Shown here one piece after another: positions 12,442 through 26,261 of a stretch of DNA of 64,000 bases (positions within the stretch are counted from its first letter, which is position 1; every line of letters begins with the position of its first letter). This stretch comes from Nomia melanderi (Eukaryota > Arthropoda > Insecta > Hymenoptera > Halictidae). The stretch is taken from positions 2,604,001 through 2,668,000 of the forward strand of contig NW_027475133.1 of assembly GCF_051020985.1 (NCBI RefSeq), read 5' to 3'. A model generated the notes under the pieces. It was given only the letters and a program-made list of their open reading frames with translations. It searched no databases and was not told the origin of the DNA. Position numbers and translations under genes: made by a program.

Positions 12442-15068
12442 GGCCGAGAAAACCACAGTCTCATGGGGCCGGACACTCAGGGTCAGGGAAAAATCAAAAA
12501 TATAACTGGTGATATCTCGGGTGCTATTACATATAGCGCAATAAATCAAAGTGCATTGTCTGTAGGAGGCCCTGGCGCATGAATCTGTGAAGCGGGAACG
12601 ACCTCGGACCACCAGGGGCCCAGACAACCACCGTCTCATGGGGCCGGACACTCAGGGTCAGGGAAAAATCAAAAATATATCTGGTGACATCTCGGGTGCT
12701 ATTACAGATAGCGCAATAAACGAAAGTGAATTATCTGCAGGAGGCCCTGGCGCATGAATCTGTGCAGAAGGAACGACCTCGGTCCACCAGGGGCCGAGAA
12801 AACCACCGTCTCATGGGGCTGGACACTCAGGGTGAGGGTAATATCCAATATATATCTGGTGATATCTCGGGTGCTATTACAGATAGCGCAATAAATCAAA
12901 GTGCATTGTCTGGAGGAGGCCCTGGCGCATGAATCTGTGCAGCGGGAACGACCTCGGACCACCAGGGGCCCAGACAACCACCGTCTCATGGGGCCGGACA
13001 CTCAGGGTCAGGGAAAAATCAAAAATATATCTGGTGACATCTCGGGTGCTATTACAGATAGCGCAATAAATCAAAGTGCATTGTCTGGAGGAGGCCCTGG
13101 CGCATGAATCTGGGCAGCGGGAACGACCTCGGACCACCAGGGGCCGAGAAAACCACAGTCTCATGGGGCCGGACACTCAGGGTCAGGGGAAAATCCAATA
13201 TATATGTGGTGATATCTCGGGTGCTACTAGATACAGCGCAATAAACCAAAGTGAATTATCTACAGGAGGCCCTGGCGCATGAATCTGGGCAGCGGGAACG
13301 ACCTCGGACCACCAGGGGCCGAGAAAACCACAGTCTAATGGGGCCGGACACTCAGGGTCAGGGGAAAATCCAATATATATCTGGTGATATCTCGGGTGCT
13401 ATTAGAGATAGCACAATAAACCAAAGTGAATTATCTGCAGGAGGCCCTGGCGCATGCATCTGTCCAGCGGGAACGACCTCGGACCACCAGGGGCCGAGAA
13501 AACTACAGTCTCATGGGGCCGGACACTCAGGGTCTGGGGAAAATCCAATATATATCTGGTGATATGTCGGGAGCTATTACAGATAGCGCAATAAATCAAA
13601 GTTCATTGTCTGGAGGAGGCCCTGGCGCATGAATCTGTGCAGCGGGAACGACCTCGGTCCACCAGGGGCCGAGAAAACCACCGTCTCATGGGGCTGGACA
13701 CTCAGGGTGAGGGTAATATCCATTATATATCTGGTGATATCTCGGGTGCTATTACAGATAGCGCAATAACTCAAAGTGCATTGTCTGTAGGAGGCCCTGG
13801 CGCATGAATCTGTGCAGCGGGAACGACCTCGGAACACAAGGGGCCGAGAAAACCACCGTCTCATGGGGCAGGACACTCAGGGTCAGTGAAAAATCCAATA
13901 TATATCTGGTGATATCTCGGGTGCTATTACAGATAGCGCAATAAATCAAAGTGCATTGTCTGTAGGAGGCCCTGGCGCATGAATCTGTGCAGCGGGAACG
14001 ACCTCGGACCACCAGGGGCCGAAAAAACCACAGTCTCATGGGGCCGGATACTCAGGGTCAGGGGAAAATCCAATAAAGATCTGGTGATATCTCGGGTGCT
14101 ATTACAGATAGCGCAATAAATCAAAGTGCATTGTCTGTAGGAGGCCCTGGCGCATGAACCTGTGCAGCGGGAACGACCTCGGACCACCAGGGGCCGAGAA
14201 AACCACCGTCTCATGGGGCCGGACACTCAGGGTCAGGGAAAAATGCTATATATATCTGGTGATTTTGTCGGGTGCTATTACAGATAGCGGAATAAATCAA
14301 AGTGCATTGTCTGGAGGAGGCCCTGGCGCATGAATCTGGGCAGCGGGAACGACCTCGGACCACCAGGGGCCGAGAAAACCACCGTCTCATGGGGCCGGAC
14401 ACTCAGGGTCAGGGAAAAATGCTATATATATCTGGTGATATTGTCGGGTGCTATTACAGATAGCGCAATAAATCAAAGTGCATTGTCTGGAGGAGGCACT
14501 GGCGCATGAATCTGGGCAGCGGGAACGACCTCGGACCACCAGGGGCCGAGAAAACCACAGTCTCATGGGGCCGGACACTCAGGGTCAGGGGAAAATACAA
14601 TATATATCTGGTGATATCTCGGGTGCTATTAGATACAGCGCAATAAACCAAAGTGAATTATCTGCAGGAGGCCCTGGCACATGAATCTGGGCAGCGGGAA
14701 CGACCTCGGACCACCAGGGGCCGAGAAAACCACAGTCTAATGGGGCCGGACACTCAGGGTCAGTGAAAAATCCAATATATATCTGGTGATATCTCGGGTG
14801 CTATTACAGATAGCGCAATAAATCAAAGGGCATTGTCTGTAGGAGGCCCTGGCGCATGAACCTGAGCAGCGGCAACGACCTCGGACCAACAGGGGCCGAG
14901 AAAACCACAGTCTCATGGGGCCGGACACTCAGGGTCAGGGGAAAATCCAATATATATCTGGTGATATCTCGGGTGCTATTACAGATAGCGCAATAAATCA
15001 AAGTGCATTGTCTGTAGGAGGCCCTGGCGCATGAATCTGTGCAGCGGGAACGACCTCGGACCCCCAGA
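12442..15068. repeat. 2627-bp HOR unit, copy 1 (15 monomers)
   Basis: This segment repeats immediately downstream at an offset of exactly 2627 bp. I found no difference in the segments compared, which cover most of the unit. The boundary is placed at the single mismatch (g versus a) at 12441/15068; the true exchange point lies within the following approximately 45 identical bases. The extra 2 bp over 15x175 come from two 176-bp monomers (gattttgtcggg and gatattgtcggg). Confidence 0.92.
14176..14527. repeat. Two consecutive 176-bp monomers
   Basis: Each of these monomers has one extra base before tcggg (gattttgtcggg, gatattgtcggg), and both read aaaaatgctatat in the AT core. Their exact partners lie 2627 bp downstream, so the insertions predate that duplication. 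A related 175-bp form (gatatgtcggg) occurs near 19168 and 23193. Confidence 0.85.
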
Positions 15069-17695
15069 GGCCGAGAAAACCACAGTCTCATGGGGCCGGA
15101 CACTCAGGGTCAGGGAAAAATCAAAAATATAACTGGTGATATCTCGGGTGCTATTACATATAGCGCAATAAATCAAAGTGCATTGTCTGTAGGAGGCCCT
15201 GGCGCATGAATCTGTGAAGCGGGAACGACCTCGGACCACCAGGGGCCCAGACAACCACCGTCTCATGGGGCCGGACACTCAGGGTCAGGGAAAAATCAAA
15301 AATATATCTGGTGACATCTCGGGTGCTATTACAGATAGCGCAATAAACGAAAGTGAATTATCTGCAGGAGGCCCTGGCGCATGAATCTGTGCAGAAGGAA
15401 CGACCTCGGTCCACCAGGGGCCGAGAAAACCACCGTCTCATGGGGCTGGACACTCAGGGTGAGGGTAATATCCAATATATATCTGGTGATATCTCGGGTG
15501 CTATTACAGATAGCGCAATAAATCAAAGTGCATTGTCTGGAGGAGGCCCTGGCGCATGAATCTGTGCAGCGGGAACGACCTCGGACCACCAGGGGCCCAG
15601 ACAACCACCGTCTCATGGGGCCGGACACTCAGGGTCAGGGAAAAATCAAAAATATATCTGGTGACATCTCGGGTGCTATTACAGATAGCGCAATAAATCA
15701 AAGTGCATTGTCTGGAGGAGGCCCTGGCGCATGAATCTGGGCAGCGGGAACGACCTCGGACCACCAGGGGCCGAGAAAACCACAGTCTCATGGGGCCGGA
15801 CACTCAGGGTCAGGGGAAAATCCAATATATATGTGGTGATATCTCGGGTGCTACTAGATACAGCGCAATAAACCAAAGTGAATTATCTACAGGAGGCCCT
15901 GGCGCATGAATCTGGGCAGCGGGAACGACCTCGGACCACCAGGGGCCGAGAAAACCACAGTCTAATGGGGCCGGACACTCAGGGTCAGGGGAAAATCCAA
16001 TATATATCTGGTGATATCTCGGGTGCTATTAGAGATAGCACAATAAACCAAAGTGAATTATCTGCAGGAGGCCCTGGCGCATGCATCTGTCCAGCGGGAA
16101 CGACCTCGGACCACCAGGGGCCGAGAAAACTACAGTCTCATGGGGCCGGACACTCAGGGTCTGGGGAAAATCCAATATATATCTGGTGATATGTCGGGAG
16201 CTATTACAGATAGCGCAATAAATCAAAGTTCATTGTCTGGAGGAGGCCCTGGCGCATGAATCTGTGCAGCGGGAACGACCTCGGTCCACCAGGGGCCGAG
16301 AAAACCACCGTCTCATGGGGCTGGACACTCAGGGTGAGGGTAATATCCATTATATATCTGGTGATATCTCGGGTGCTATTACAGATAGCGCAATAACTCA
16401 AAGTGCATTGTCTGTAGGAGGCCCTGGCGCATGAATCTGTGCAGCGGGAACGACCTCGGAACACAAGGGGCCGAGAAAACCACCGTCTCATGGGGCAGGA
16501 CACTCAGGGTCAGTGAAAAATCCAATATATATCTGGTGATATCTCGGGTGCTATTACAGATAGCGCAATAAATCAAAGTGCATTGTCTGTAGGAGGCCCT
16601 GGCGCATGAATCTGTGCAGCGGGAACGACCTCGGACCACCAGGGGCCGAAAAAACCACAGTCTCATGGGGCCGGATACTCAGGGTCAGGGGAAAATCCAA
16701 TAAAGATCTGGTGATATCTCGGGTGCTATTACAGATAGCGCAATAAATCAAAGTGCATTGTCTGTAGGAGGCCCTGGCGCATGAACCTGTGCAGCGGGAA
16801 CGACCTCGGACCACCAGGGGCCGAGAAAACCACCGTCTCATGGGGCCGGACACTCAGGGTCAGGGAAAAATGCTATATATATCTGGTGATTTTGTCGGGT
16901 GCTATTACAGATAGCGGAATAAATCAAAGTGCATTGTCTGGAGGAGGCCCTGGCGCATGAATCTGGGCAGCGGGAACGACCTCGGACCACCAGGGGCCGA
17001 GAAAACCACCGTCTCATGGGGCCGGACACTCAGGGTCAGGGAAAAATGCTATATATATCTGGTGATATTGTCGGGTGCTATTACAGATAGCGCAATAAAT
17101 CAAAGTGCATTGTCTGGAGGAGGCACTGGCGCATGAATCTGGGCAGCGGGAACGACCTCGGACCACCAGGGGCCGAGAAAACCACAGTCTCATGGGGCCG
17201 GACACTCAGGGTCAGGGGAAAATACAATATATATCTGGTGATATCTCGGGTGCTATTAGATACAGCGCAATAAACCAAAGTGAATTATCTGCAGGAGGCC
17301 CTGGCACATGAATCTGGGCAGCGGGAACGACCTCGGACCACCAGGGGCCGAGAAAACCACAGTCTAATGGGGCCGGACACTCAGGGTCAGTGAAAAATCC
17401 AATATATATCTGGTGATATCTCGGGTGCTATTACAGATAGCGCAATAAATCAAAGGGCATTGTCTGTAGGAGGCCCTGGCGCATGAACCTGAGCAGCGGC
17501 AACGACCTCGGACCAACAGGGGCCGAGAAAACCACAGTCTCATGGGGCCGGACACTCAGGGTCAGGGGAAAATCCAATATATATCTGGTGATATCTCGGG
17601 TGCTATTACAGATAGCGCAATAAATCAAAGTGCATTGTCTGTAGGAGGCCCTGGCGCATGAATCTGTGCAGCGGGAACGACCTCGGACCCCCAGA
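15069..17695. repeat. 2627-bp HOR unit, copy 2
   Basis: This is the downstream partner of 12442-15068. All marker variants are in the same order: aaaaatataactgg, gtgacatctc, gcccagacaacc, cagtctaatgg and the two 1-bp insertions. After about 17742 the sequence departs from the unit (tcaggggaaaatcc instead of tcagggaaaaatc). Confidence 0.92.
16803..17154. repeat. Duplicate of the paired 176-bp monomers
   Basis: These are identical in their indels to 14176-14527 and lie exactly 2627 bp away. They confirm the register of the tandem duplication independently of substitutions. Confidence 0.85.
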
Positions 17696-20082
17696 GGCCG
17701 AGAAAACCACAGTCTCATGGGGCCGGACACTCAGGGTCAGGGGAAAATCCAATATATATCTGGTGATATCTCGGGTGCTAATAGAGATAGCGCAATAAAC
17801 CAAAGTGAATTATCTGCAGGAGGCCCTAGCGCATGAATCTGTGCAGCGAGAACGTCCTCGGACCTCCAGGGGCCGAGACAACCACCGTCTCATGGGGCCG
17901 GACACTCAGGGTCAGCGTAAAATCCAATATATGTCTGGTGATATCTCGGGTGCTATTACAGATAGCGCAATAAACCATAGTGAATTATCTGCAGGAGGCC
18001 CTGGCGCATGAATCTGTGCAGCGGGAACGACCTCGGACCACCAGGGGCCGAAAAAACCACAGTCTCATGGGGCCGGATACTCAGGGTCAGGGGAAAATCC
18101 AATAAAGATCTGGTGATATCTCGGGTGCTATTACAGATAGCGCAATAAATCAAAGTGCATTGTCTGTAGGAGGCCCTGGCGCATGAACCTGTGCAGCGGG
18201 AACGACCTCGGACCACCAGGGGCCGAGAAAACCACAGTCTCATGGGGCCGGACACTCAGGGTCAGGGGAAAATCCAATATATATCTCGTGATATCTCGGG
18301 TGCTATTAGAGATAGCGCAATAAACCAAAGTGAATTATCTGCAGGAGGCCCTGGCGCATGAATCTGTGCAGCGGGAACGACCTCGGAACACAAGGGGCCG
18401 AGAAAACCACCGTCTCATGGGGCAGGACACTCAGGGTCAGTGAAAAATCCAATATATATCTGGTGATATCTCGGGTGCTATTACACATAGCGCAATAAAT
18501 CAAAGTGCATTGTGTGTAGGAGACCCTGGCGCATGAACCTGTGCAGCGGGAACGACCTCGGACCACCAGGGGCCGAGAAAACGACCGTCTCATGGGGCCG
18601 GACGCTCAGGGTCAGTGAAAAATCCAATATATATCTGGTGATATCTCGGGTGCTATTACAGATAGCGCAATAAATCAAAGTGCATTGTCTGTAGGAGGCC
18701 CTGGCGCATGAATCTGTGCAGCGGGAACGACCTCGGACCACCAGGGGCCGAGACAACCACCGTCTCATGGGGCCGGACACTCAGGGTCAGGGAAAAATCA
18801 AAAATATATCTGGTGATATCTCGGGTGCTATTACAGTTAGCGCAATAAATCAAAGTGCATTGTCTGTAGGAGGCCCTGGCGCATGAATCTGTGAAGCGGC
18901 AACGACCTCGGACCACCAGGGATAAGAAAACCACAGTCTCATGGGGCCGGACACTCAGGGTAAGGGCAAAATCCAATATATATCTGGTGATATCTCGGGT
19001 GCTATTAGAGATAGCGCAATAAACCAAAGTGAATTATATGCAGGAGGCCCTGGCGCATGAATCTGTGCAGCGGGAACGACCTCGGACCACCAGGGGCCGA
19101 GAAAACCACCGTCTCATGGGGCCGGACACTCAGGGTCAGGGAAAAATGCTATATATATCTGGTGATATGTCGGGTGCTATTACAGATAGCGCAATAAATC
19201 AAAGTGCATTGTCTGGAGGAGGCACCGGCGCATGAATCTGGGCAGCGGGAACGACCTCGGACCACCAGGGGCCGAGAAAACCACAGTCTCATGGGGCCGG
19301 ACACTCAGGGTCAGGGGAAAATCCAATATATATCTGGTGATATCTCGGGTGCTATTAGATACAGCGCAATAAACCAAAGTGAATTATCTGCAGGAGGCCC
19401 TGGCGCATGAATCTGGGCAGCGGGAACGACCTCGGACCACCAGGGGCCGAGAAAACCACAGTCTAATGGGGCCGGACACTCAGGGTCAGTGAAAAATCCA
19501 ATATATATCTGGTGATATCTCGGGTGCTATTACAGATAGCGCAATAAATCAAAGGGCATTGTCTGTAGGAGGCCCTGGCGCATGAACCTGTGCAGCGGCA
19601 ACGACCTCGGACCAACAGGGGCCGAGAAAACCACAGTCTCATGGGGCCGGACACTCAGGGTCAGGGGAAAATCCAATATATATCTGGTGATATCTCGGGT
19701 GCTATTACAGATAGCGCAATAAATCAAAGTGCATTGTCTGTAGGAGGCCCTGGCGCATGAACCTGTGCAGCGGCAACGACCTCGGACCGCCAGGGGCCGA
19801 GAAAACCACAGTCTCATGGGGCCGGACACTCTGGGTCAGGGGAAAATCCAATATATATCTGGTGATATCTCGGGTGCTATTACAGATAGCGCAATAAATC
19901 AAAGTCCATTGTCTGCAGGAGGCCCTTGCGAATGAATCTGTTCAGCGGGAACGACCTCGGATCACCAGGGGCCGAGAAAACCACCGACACATGGGGCCGG
20001 ACACTCAGGGTCGAGGAAAAATCCAATATATATCTGGTGATATCTCGGGTGCTATTAGAGATAGCGCGATAAATCAAAGTGA
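17696..20082. repeat. Divergent continuation of the 12-17 kb module
   Basis: Monomers here reuse variants of the preceding unit in a different order. For example, monomers around 19180-19700 match those around 14454-14980 at an offset of 4726 bp (27 monomers plus 1). The segment contains a 174-bp monomer at 18905. Confidence 0.72.
18905..19078. repeat. 174-bp monomer (1-bp deletion)
   Basis: The usual gggccgagaaaacc reads ggataagaaaacc here, a net loss of one base plus substitutions that destroy the right arm of the GC-rich dyad. I saw no second copy of this change. Confidence 0.75.
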
Positions 20083-21240
20083 ATTATCTGCAGGAGGCCC
20101 TGGCGCATGCATCTGTGCAGCGGGAACGACCTCGGACCACCAGGGGCCGAGAAAATCGCCGTCTCATGGGGACGGGCACTCAGGGTCTGGGGAAAATCCA
20201 ATATGTATCTGCTGATATCTCGGGTGCTATTAGAGATAGCGTAACAAACCAAAGTGCATTGTCTGTAGGAGGCCCTGGCGCATGAATCTGTGCAGCGGGA
20301 ACGACCTCTGACCACCAGGGGCCGAAAAAACCACAGTCTCATGGGGCCGGACACTCATGGTCAGGGTAAAATCCAATATATATCTGGTGATATCTCGGGT
20401 GCTATTACAGATAGCGCGATAAATCAAAGTGCATTGTCTGTAGGAGGCACTGGCGAATGAGTCTGTGCAGCAGGAACGACCTCGAACCACCAGGGGCCGA
20501 GAAAATTACAGATATTCGGAATCCGTCACCCAAGGTCATGTGAAAATCCAGCATATATCTGGTGATATTTCGGGTGCTATTATAGATACCGCAATAAACC
20601 AAAGTGAATTATCTGCAGTAGGCCCTGGCGCATGCATCTGTGCAGCGGGAACGACCTCGGACAACCAGGGGCCGAGAAAGCCACAGACTCATGGGGCTGG
20701 ACACTCAGGGTTAGGGAAAAATCCAATATATATCTGGTGATATCTCGGGTGCTATTACAGATAGTACAATAAATCAAAGTGCACTGTCTGTAGGAGGCCC
20801 TGGCGCATGAATCTGTGCAGCGGGAACGACCTCGGACCACCAGGGGCCGAGAAAACCACCGTCTCATTGGGACGGACACTCAGGGTCTGGCGAAAATCCA
20901 CTATATATCTGGTGATATCTCGGGTGCTATTAGAGATAGCGCAATAAACCAAACTGCATTGTCTGTAGGAGGCCCTGGCGCATGAATCTGTGCAGCGGGA
21001 GCGACCTCTGACCACAAGGGGCCGAGAAAACCACCGTCTCATGGGGCCGGACACTCAGGGTCGAGGAAAAATCCAATATATATCTGGTGATATCTCGGGT
21101 GCTAATAGAGATAGCGCAATAAACCAAAGTGAATTATCTGCAGGAGGCCCTGGCGCATGAATCTGTGCAGCGGGAACGACCTCGGACCACCAGGGGCCGA
21201 GAAAACGACCGTCTCATGGGGCCGGACACTCAGGGTCAGT
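20083..21240. repeat. Seven-monomer module R, copy 1 (contains a D monomer)
   Basis: A series of about seven monomers, including the D monomer at 20479, the gggttaggg monomer, the ggacggacactcaggg monomer and the gagcgacctctgaccac monomer. It reappears in the same order near 46.69-47.9, 50.9-52.1 and 55.1-56.2 kb. The first copy is separated from the next by about 26.6 kb of other satellite. Confidence 0.82.
20479..20653. repeat. D monomer 1 (subtype D1)
   Basis: Between gaaaa at about position 24 and atatatctgg at about position 76, this monomer differs from the consensus at about 19 of 60 bases with no length change; its flanks are ordinary. D1 also reads gatatttcggg and ttatagata. The block contains the 9-bp dyad CGGAATCCG, absent from normal monomers. 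This copy alone has gataccgc for gatagcgc. Confidence 0.88.
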
Positions 21241-21579
21241 GAAAAATCCAATATATATCTGGTGATATCTCGGGTGCTATTACAGATAGCGCAATAAATC
21301 AAAGTGAATTGTCTGTAGGAGGCCCTGGCGCATGAATCTGTGCAGCGGGAGCGACCTCTGACCACAAGGGGCCGAGGAAACCACAGTCTCATGGGGCCGG
21401 ACACTCAGGGTCAGGGGAAAATCCAGTATATATCTAGTGATATCTCGGGTGCTATTAGAGATAGCGCAATAAATCAAAGTGCATAGTCTGTAGGAGGCCC
21501 CGGCGCATGAATCTGTGCAGCGGGAACGACCTCGGACCACCACGGGCCGAGAAAACGACCGTCTCATGGGGCCGGACGC

Positions 21580-22150
21580 TCAGGGTCAGTGAAAAATCCA
21601 ATATATATCTGGTGATATCTCGGGTGCTATTACAGATAGCGCAATAAATCAAAGTGCATTGTCTGTAGGAGGCCCTGGCGCATGAATCTGTGCAGCGGGA
21701 ACGACCTCGGACCACCAGGGGCCGAGAAAACTACAGTCTCATGCGGCCGGACACTCAGGGTCTGGGGAAAATCCAATATATATCTGGTGATATCTCGGGT
21801 CCTATTACAGATAGCGAAATAAATCAAAGTGCATTGTCTGTAGGAGGCCCTGGCGCATGAATCTGTGCAGCGAGAACGACCTCGAACCACCAGGGGCCGA
21901 GGAAACCACAGTCTCATGGGGCCGGACACTCAGGGTCAGGGAAAAATCCAATATATATCTGGTGATATCTTGGGTGCTATTAGATATAGCGCAATAAACC
22001 AAAGTGCATTATCTGCAGGAGGCCCTGGCGCATGAATCTGTGCAACGGGAACGACCTCGGACCACCAGGGGCCGAAAAATCCACAGTCTCATGGGGCCGG
22101 ACACTCAGGGTCAGGGAAAAATCCAATATATATCTGGTGATATCTTGGGT
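21580..22150. repeat. Module Q, copy 1 (catgcggccgg, gggtcctattac, cgaggaaacc)
   Basis: This series is marked by catgcggccgg, gggtcctattacag, gcgaaataaatc, ggccgaggaaacc and gatatcttggg. It recurs near 28.24, 43.82, 57.13, 59.05, 60.80 and 63.60 kb, and in altered form near 62.2 kb. It forms the core of the HOR units at the right end of the window. Confidence 0.82.
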
Positions 22151-24980
22151 GCTATTAGCGATAGCGTAATAAACCAAAGTGGATTATCTGCAGGAGGCCC
22201 TGGCGCAAGAATCTGTGCAGCGGGAACGACCTCGGACCACCAGGGGCCGAGACAACCACCGTCTCATGGGGCCGGACACTCAGGGTCAGGGGAAAATCCA
22301 ATATATATCTGGTGATATCTCGGGTGCTATTACAGATAGAGCAATAAACCAAAGTGAATTATCTGCAGGAGGCCCTGGCGCATGAATCTGTGCAGCGGGA
22401 ACGACCTCGGGCCACCAGGGGCTGAGAAAACGACCGTCTCATGGGGCCGGACATTCAGGGTCAGTGAAAAATCCAATATATATCTGGTGATATCTTGGGT
22501 GCTATTAGATATAGCGCAATAAACCAAAGTGAATTATCTGCAGGAGGCCCTGGCGCATGAATCTGTGCAGCGGGAACGACCTCGGACCACCAGGGGCCGA
22601 GAAAACCACAGTCTCATGGAGCCGGACACTCAGGGTCAGGGGAAAATCCAATATATATCTGGTGATATCTCGGGTGCTATTACAGATAGCGAAATAAATC
22701 AACGTGCATTGTCTGTAGGAGGCCCTGGCGCATGAATCTGAGCAGCGGCAACGACCTCGGACCACCAGGGGCCGAGACAACCACCGTCTCATGGGGCCGG
22801 ACACTCAGGGTCAGGGGAAAATCCAATATATATCTGGTGATATCTCGGGTGCTATTACAGATAGAGCAATAAACCAAAGTGAATTATCTGCAGGAGGCCC
22901 TGGCGCATGAATCTGTGCAGCGGGAACGACCTCGGGCCACCAGGGGCTGAGAAAACGACCGTCTCATGGGGCCGGACATTCAGGGTCAGTGAAAAATCCA
23001 ATATATATCTGGTGATATCTCGGCTGCTATTACAGATAGCGGAATAAATCAAAGTGCATTGTCTGTAGGAGGCCCTGGCGCATGAATCTGTGCAGCGGGA
23101 ACGACCTCGGACCACCAGGGGCCGAGAAAACCACCGTCTCATGGGGCCGGACACTCAGGGTCAGGGTAAAATGCTATATATATCTGGTGATATGTCGGGT
23201 GCTATTACAGATAGCGCAATAAATCAAAGTGCATTGTCTGGAGGAGGCCCTGGCGCATGTATCTGGGCAGCGGGAACGACCTCGAACCACCAGGGGCCGA
23301 GAAAACCACAGTCTCATGGGGCCGGACACTCAGGGTCAGGGGAAAATCCAATATATATCTGGTGATATCTCGGGTGCTATTAGATACAGCGCAGTAAACC
23401 AAAGTGAATTATCTGCAGGAGGCCCTGGCGCATGAATCTGGGCAGCGGGAACGACCTCGGACCACCAGGGGCCGAGGAAACCACAGTCTCATGGGGCCGG
23501 ACACTCAGGGTCAGGGAAAAATCCAATATATATCTGGTGATATCTTGGGTGCTATTAGATATAGCGCAATAAACCAAAGTGAATTATCTGCAGGAGGCCC
23601 TGGCGCATGAATCTGTGCAGCGGGAACGACCTCGGACCACCAGGGGCCGAGAAAACCACAGTCTCATGGAGCCGGACACTCAGGGTCAGGGGAAAATCCA
23701 ATATATATCTGGTGATATCTCGGGTGCTATTACAGATAGCGCAATAAACCAAAGTGAATTATCTGCAGGAGGCCCTGGCGCATGAATCTGTGCAGCGGGA
23801 ACGACCTCGGACCACCAGGGGCCGAGAAAACCACAGTCTCATGGAGCCGGACACTCAGGGTCAGGGGAAAATCCAATATATATCTGGTGATATCTCGGGT
23901 GCTATTACAGATAGCGCAATAAATCAAAGTGAATTATCTGCAGGAGGCCCTGGCGCATGAATCTGTGCAGCGGGAACGACCTCGGACCACCAGGGGCCGA
24001 GAAAACCACAGTCACATGGGGCCGGTCACTCAGGGTCAGGGGAAAATCCAATATATATCTGGTGATATCTCGGGTGCTATTAGATACAGCGCAATAAACC
24101 TAATTGAATTATCTGCAGGAGGCCCTGGCGCATGTATCTGGGCAGCGGGAACGACCTCGGACCACCAGGGGCCGAGAAAACCACAGTCTAGTGGGGCCGG
24201 ACACTCAGGGTCAGGGGAAAATCCAATATATATATCTGGTGATATCGTGGGTGCTATTAGATATAGCGCAATAAACCAAAGTGAATTATCTGCAGGAGGC
24301 CCTGGCGCATGAATCTGTGCAACGGGAACGACCTCGGACCACCAGGGGCCGAAAAATCCACAGTCTCATGGGGCCGGACACTCAGGATCAGGGAAAAATC
24401 CAATATATATCTGGTGATATCTTGGGTGGTATTAGAGATAGCGTAATAAACCAAAGTGAATTATCTGCAGGAGGCCCTGGCGCAAGAATCTGTGCAGCGG
24501 GAACGACCTCGGACCACCAGGGGCCGAGACAACAACCGTCTCATGGGGCCGGACACTCAGGGTCAGGGAAAAATCCAATATATATCTGGTGATATCTCGG
24601 GTTATATTACAGATAGCACAATAAATCAAAGTGCATTGTCTGTAGGAGGCCCTGGCGCATGAATCTGTGCAGAGGGAACGATTTCGGACCACCAGGGGCC
24701 GAGACAACAACCGTCTCATGGGGCCGGACACTCAGGGTCAGGGAAAAATCCAATATATATCTGGTGATATCTCGGGTTATATTACAGATAGCACAATAAA
24801 TCAAAGTGCATTGTCTGTAGGAGGCCCTGGCGCATGAATCTGTGCAGAGGGAACGACCTCGGACCACCAGGGGCCGAGAAAACCACCGTCTCATGGCGCC
24901 GGACACTCAGGGTCAGGGGAAAATCCAATATATATCTGGTGATATCTCGGGTGCTATTACAGATAGCGCAATAAATCAAA
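22150..24980. repeat. Mixed segment with local near-identical monomer runs
   Basis: Consecutive monomers around 23555, 23730 and 23905 are almost identical (catggagccgg fronts with type A tails), suggesting recent single-monomer slippage. Monomers around 24432-24960 with gggttatattacag and cagagggaacg reappear near 44211-44740. Confidence 0.72.
24154..24330. repeat. 177-bp monomer (extra AT in the core)
   Basis: The core reads aatatatatatctgg, two bases longer than usual, and the monomer also has gtctagtggggcc and gatatcgtggg. Other 177-bp monomers in the window share gtctagtgg, so the dinucleotide gain belongs mainly to one lineage. Confidence 0.82.
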
Positions 24981-26120
24981 GTGAATTATCTGCAGGAGGC
25001 CCTGGCGCATGAATCTGTGCAGCGGGAACGACCTCGGACCACCAGGGGCCGAGAAAACCACAGTCTCATGGAGCCGGACACTCAGGGTCAGGGGAAAATC
25101 CAATATATATCTGGTGATATCTCGGGTGCTATTACAGATAGCGCAATAAACCAAAGTGAATTATCTGCAGGAGGCCCTGGCGCATGAATCTGTGCAGCGG
25201 GAACGACCTCGGACCACCAGGGGCCGAGAAAACCACAGTCTCATGGAGCCGGACACTCAGGGTCAGGGGAAAATCCAATATATATCTGGTGATATCTCGG
25301 GTGCTATTACAGATAGCGCAATAAATCAAAGTGAATTATCTGCAGGAGGCCCTGGCGCATGAATCTGTGCAGCGGGAACGACCTCGGACCACCAGGGGCC
25401 GAGAAAACCACAGTCACATGGGGCCGGTCACTCAGAGTCAGGGGAAAATCCAATATATATCTGGTGATATCTCGGGTGCTATTAGATACAGCGCAATAAA
25501 CCTAATTGAATTATCTGCAGGAGGCCCTGGCGCATGAATCTGGGCAGCGGGAACGACCTCGGACCACCAGGGGCCGAGAAAACCACAGTCTAGTGGGGCC
25601 GGACACTCAGGGTCAGGGGAAAATCCAATATATATATCAAGTGATATCTCGGGTGCTATTAGATACAGCGCAATAAACCAAAGTGTATTATCTGCAAGAG
25701 GCCCTGGCGCATGCATCTGTGCAGCGGGAACGACCTCGGACCACCAGGGGCCGAGAAAACTAAAGTCTCATGGGGCCGGACACTCAGGGTCTGGGGAAAA
25801 TCCATTATATATCTGGTGATATGTCGGGAGCTATTACAGATAGCGCAATAAATCAAAGTTCATTGTCTGGACGAGGCCCTGGCGCATGAATCTGTGCAGC
25901 GGGAACGACCTCGGTCCACCAGGGGCCGAGAAAACCACCGTCTCATGGGGCTGGACACTCAGGGTCAGGGAAACATCCAATATATATCTGGTGATATCTC
26001 GGGTTATATTACAGATAGCACAATAAATCAAAGTGCATTGTCTGGACGAGGCCCTGGCGCATGAATCTGTGCAGCGGGAACGACCTCGGTCCACCAGGGG
26101 CCGAGAAAACCGCCGTCTCA
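24980..26120. repeat. Module S, copy 1
   Basis: This segment matches 29.53-30.67 kb at an offset of 4552 bp (26 monomers plus 2), with shared private changes including cactcagagtcagg, aacctaattgaatt, the 177-bp monomer with atcaagtgatatc, actaaagtctc and gtctggacgagg. The match ends near 26.12 kb. Confidence 0.85.
25556..25732. repeat. 177-bp monomer with atcaagtgatatc
   Basis: Two extra bases in the AT core, followed by caagtgatatc instead of ctggtgatatc. The partner copy is 30108-30284 at the 4552-bp offset. Confidence 0.82.
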
Positions 26121-26261
26121 TGGGGCTGGACACTCAGGGTGAGGGTAATATCCAATATATATCTGGTGATATCTCGGGTGCTATTACAGATAGCGCAATA
26201 AATCAAAGTGCATTGTCTGTGGGAGGCCCTGGCGCATGAACCTGGGCAGCGGGAACGACCT

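Noticed and set aside
20511..20525. Pol III B-box-like ttcggaatcc in D monomers (tRNA or SINE origin)
   Set aside because: It has one base too many relative to the GGTTCGANTCC consensus, and no A box or terminator at the expected spacing. No tRNA fold was seen.
20704..20720. Telomere-like agggttaggg
   Set aside because: Arises from a single C-to-T change in the ordinary agggtcaggg. It occurs once per affected monomer, not in tandem.
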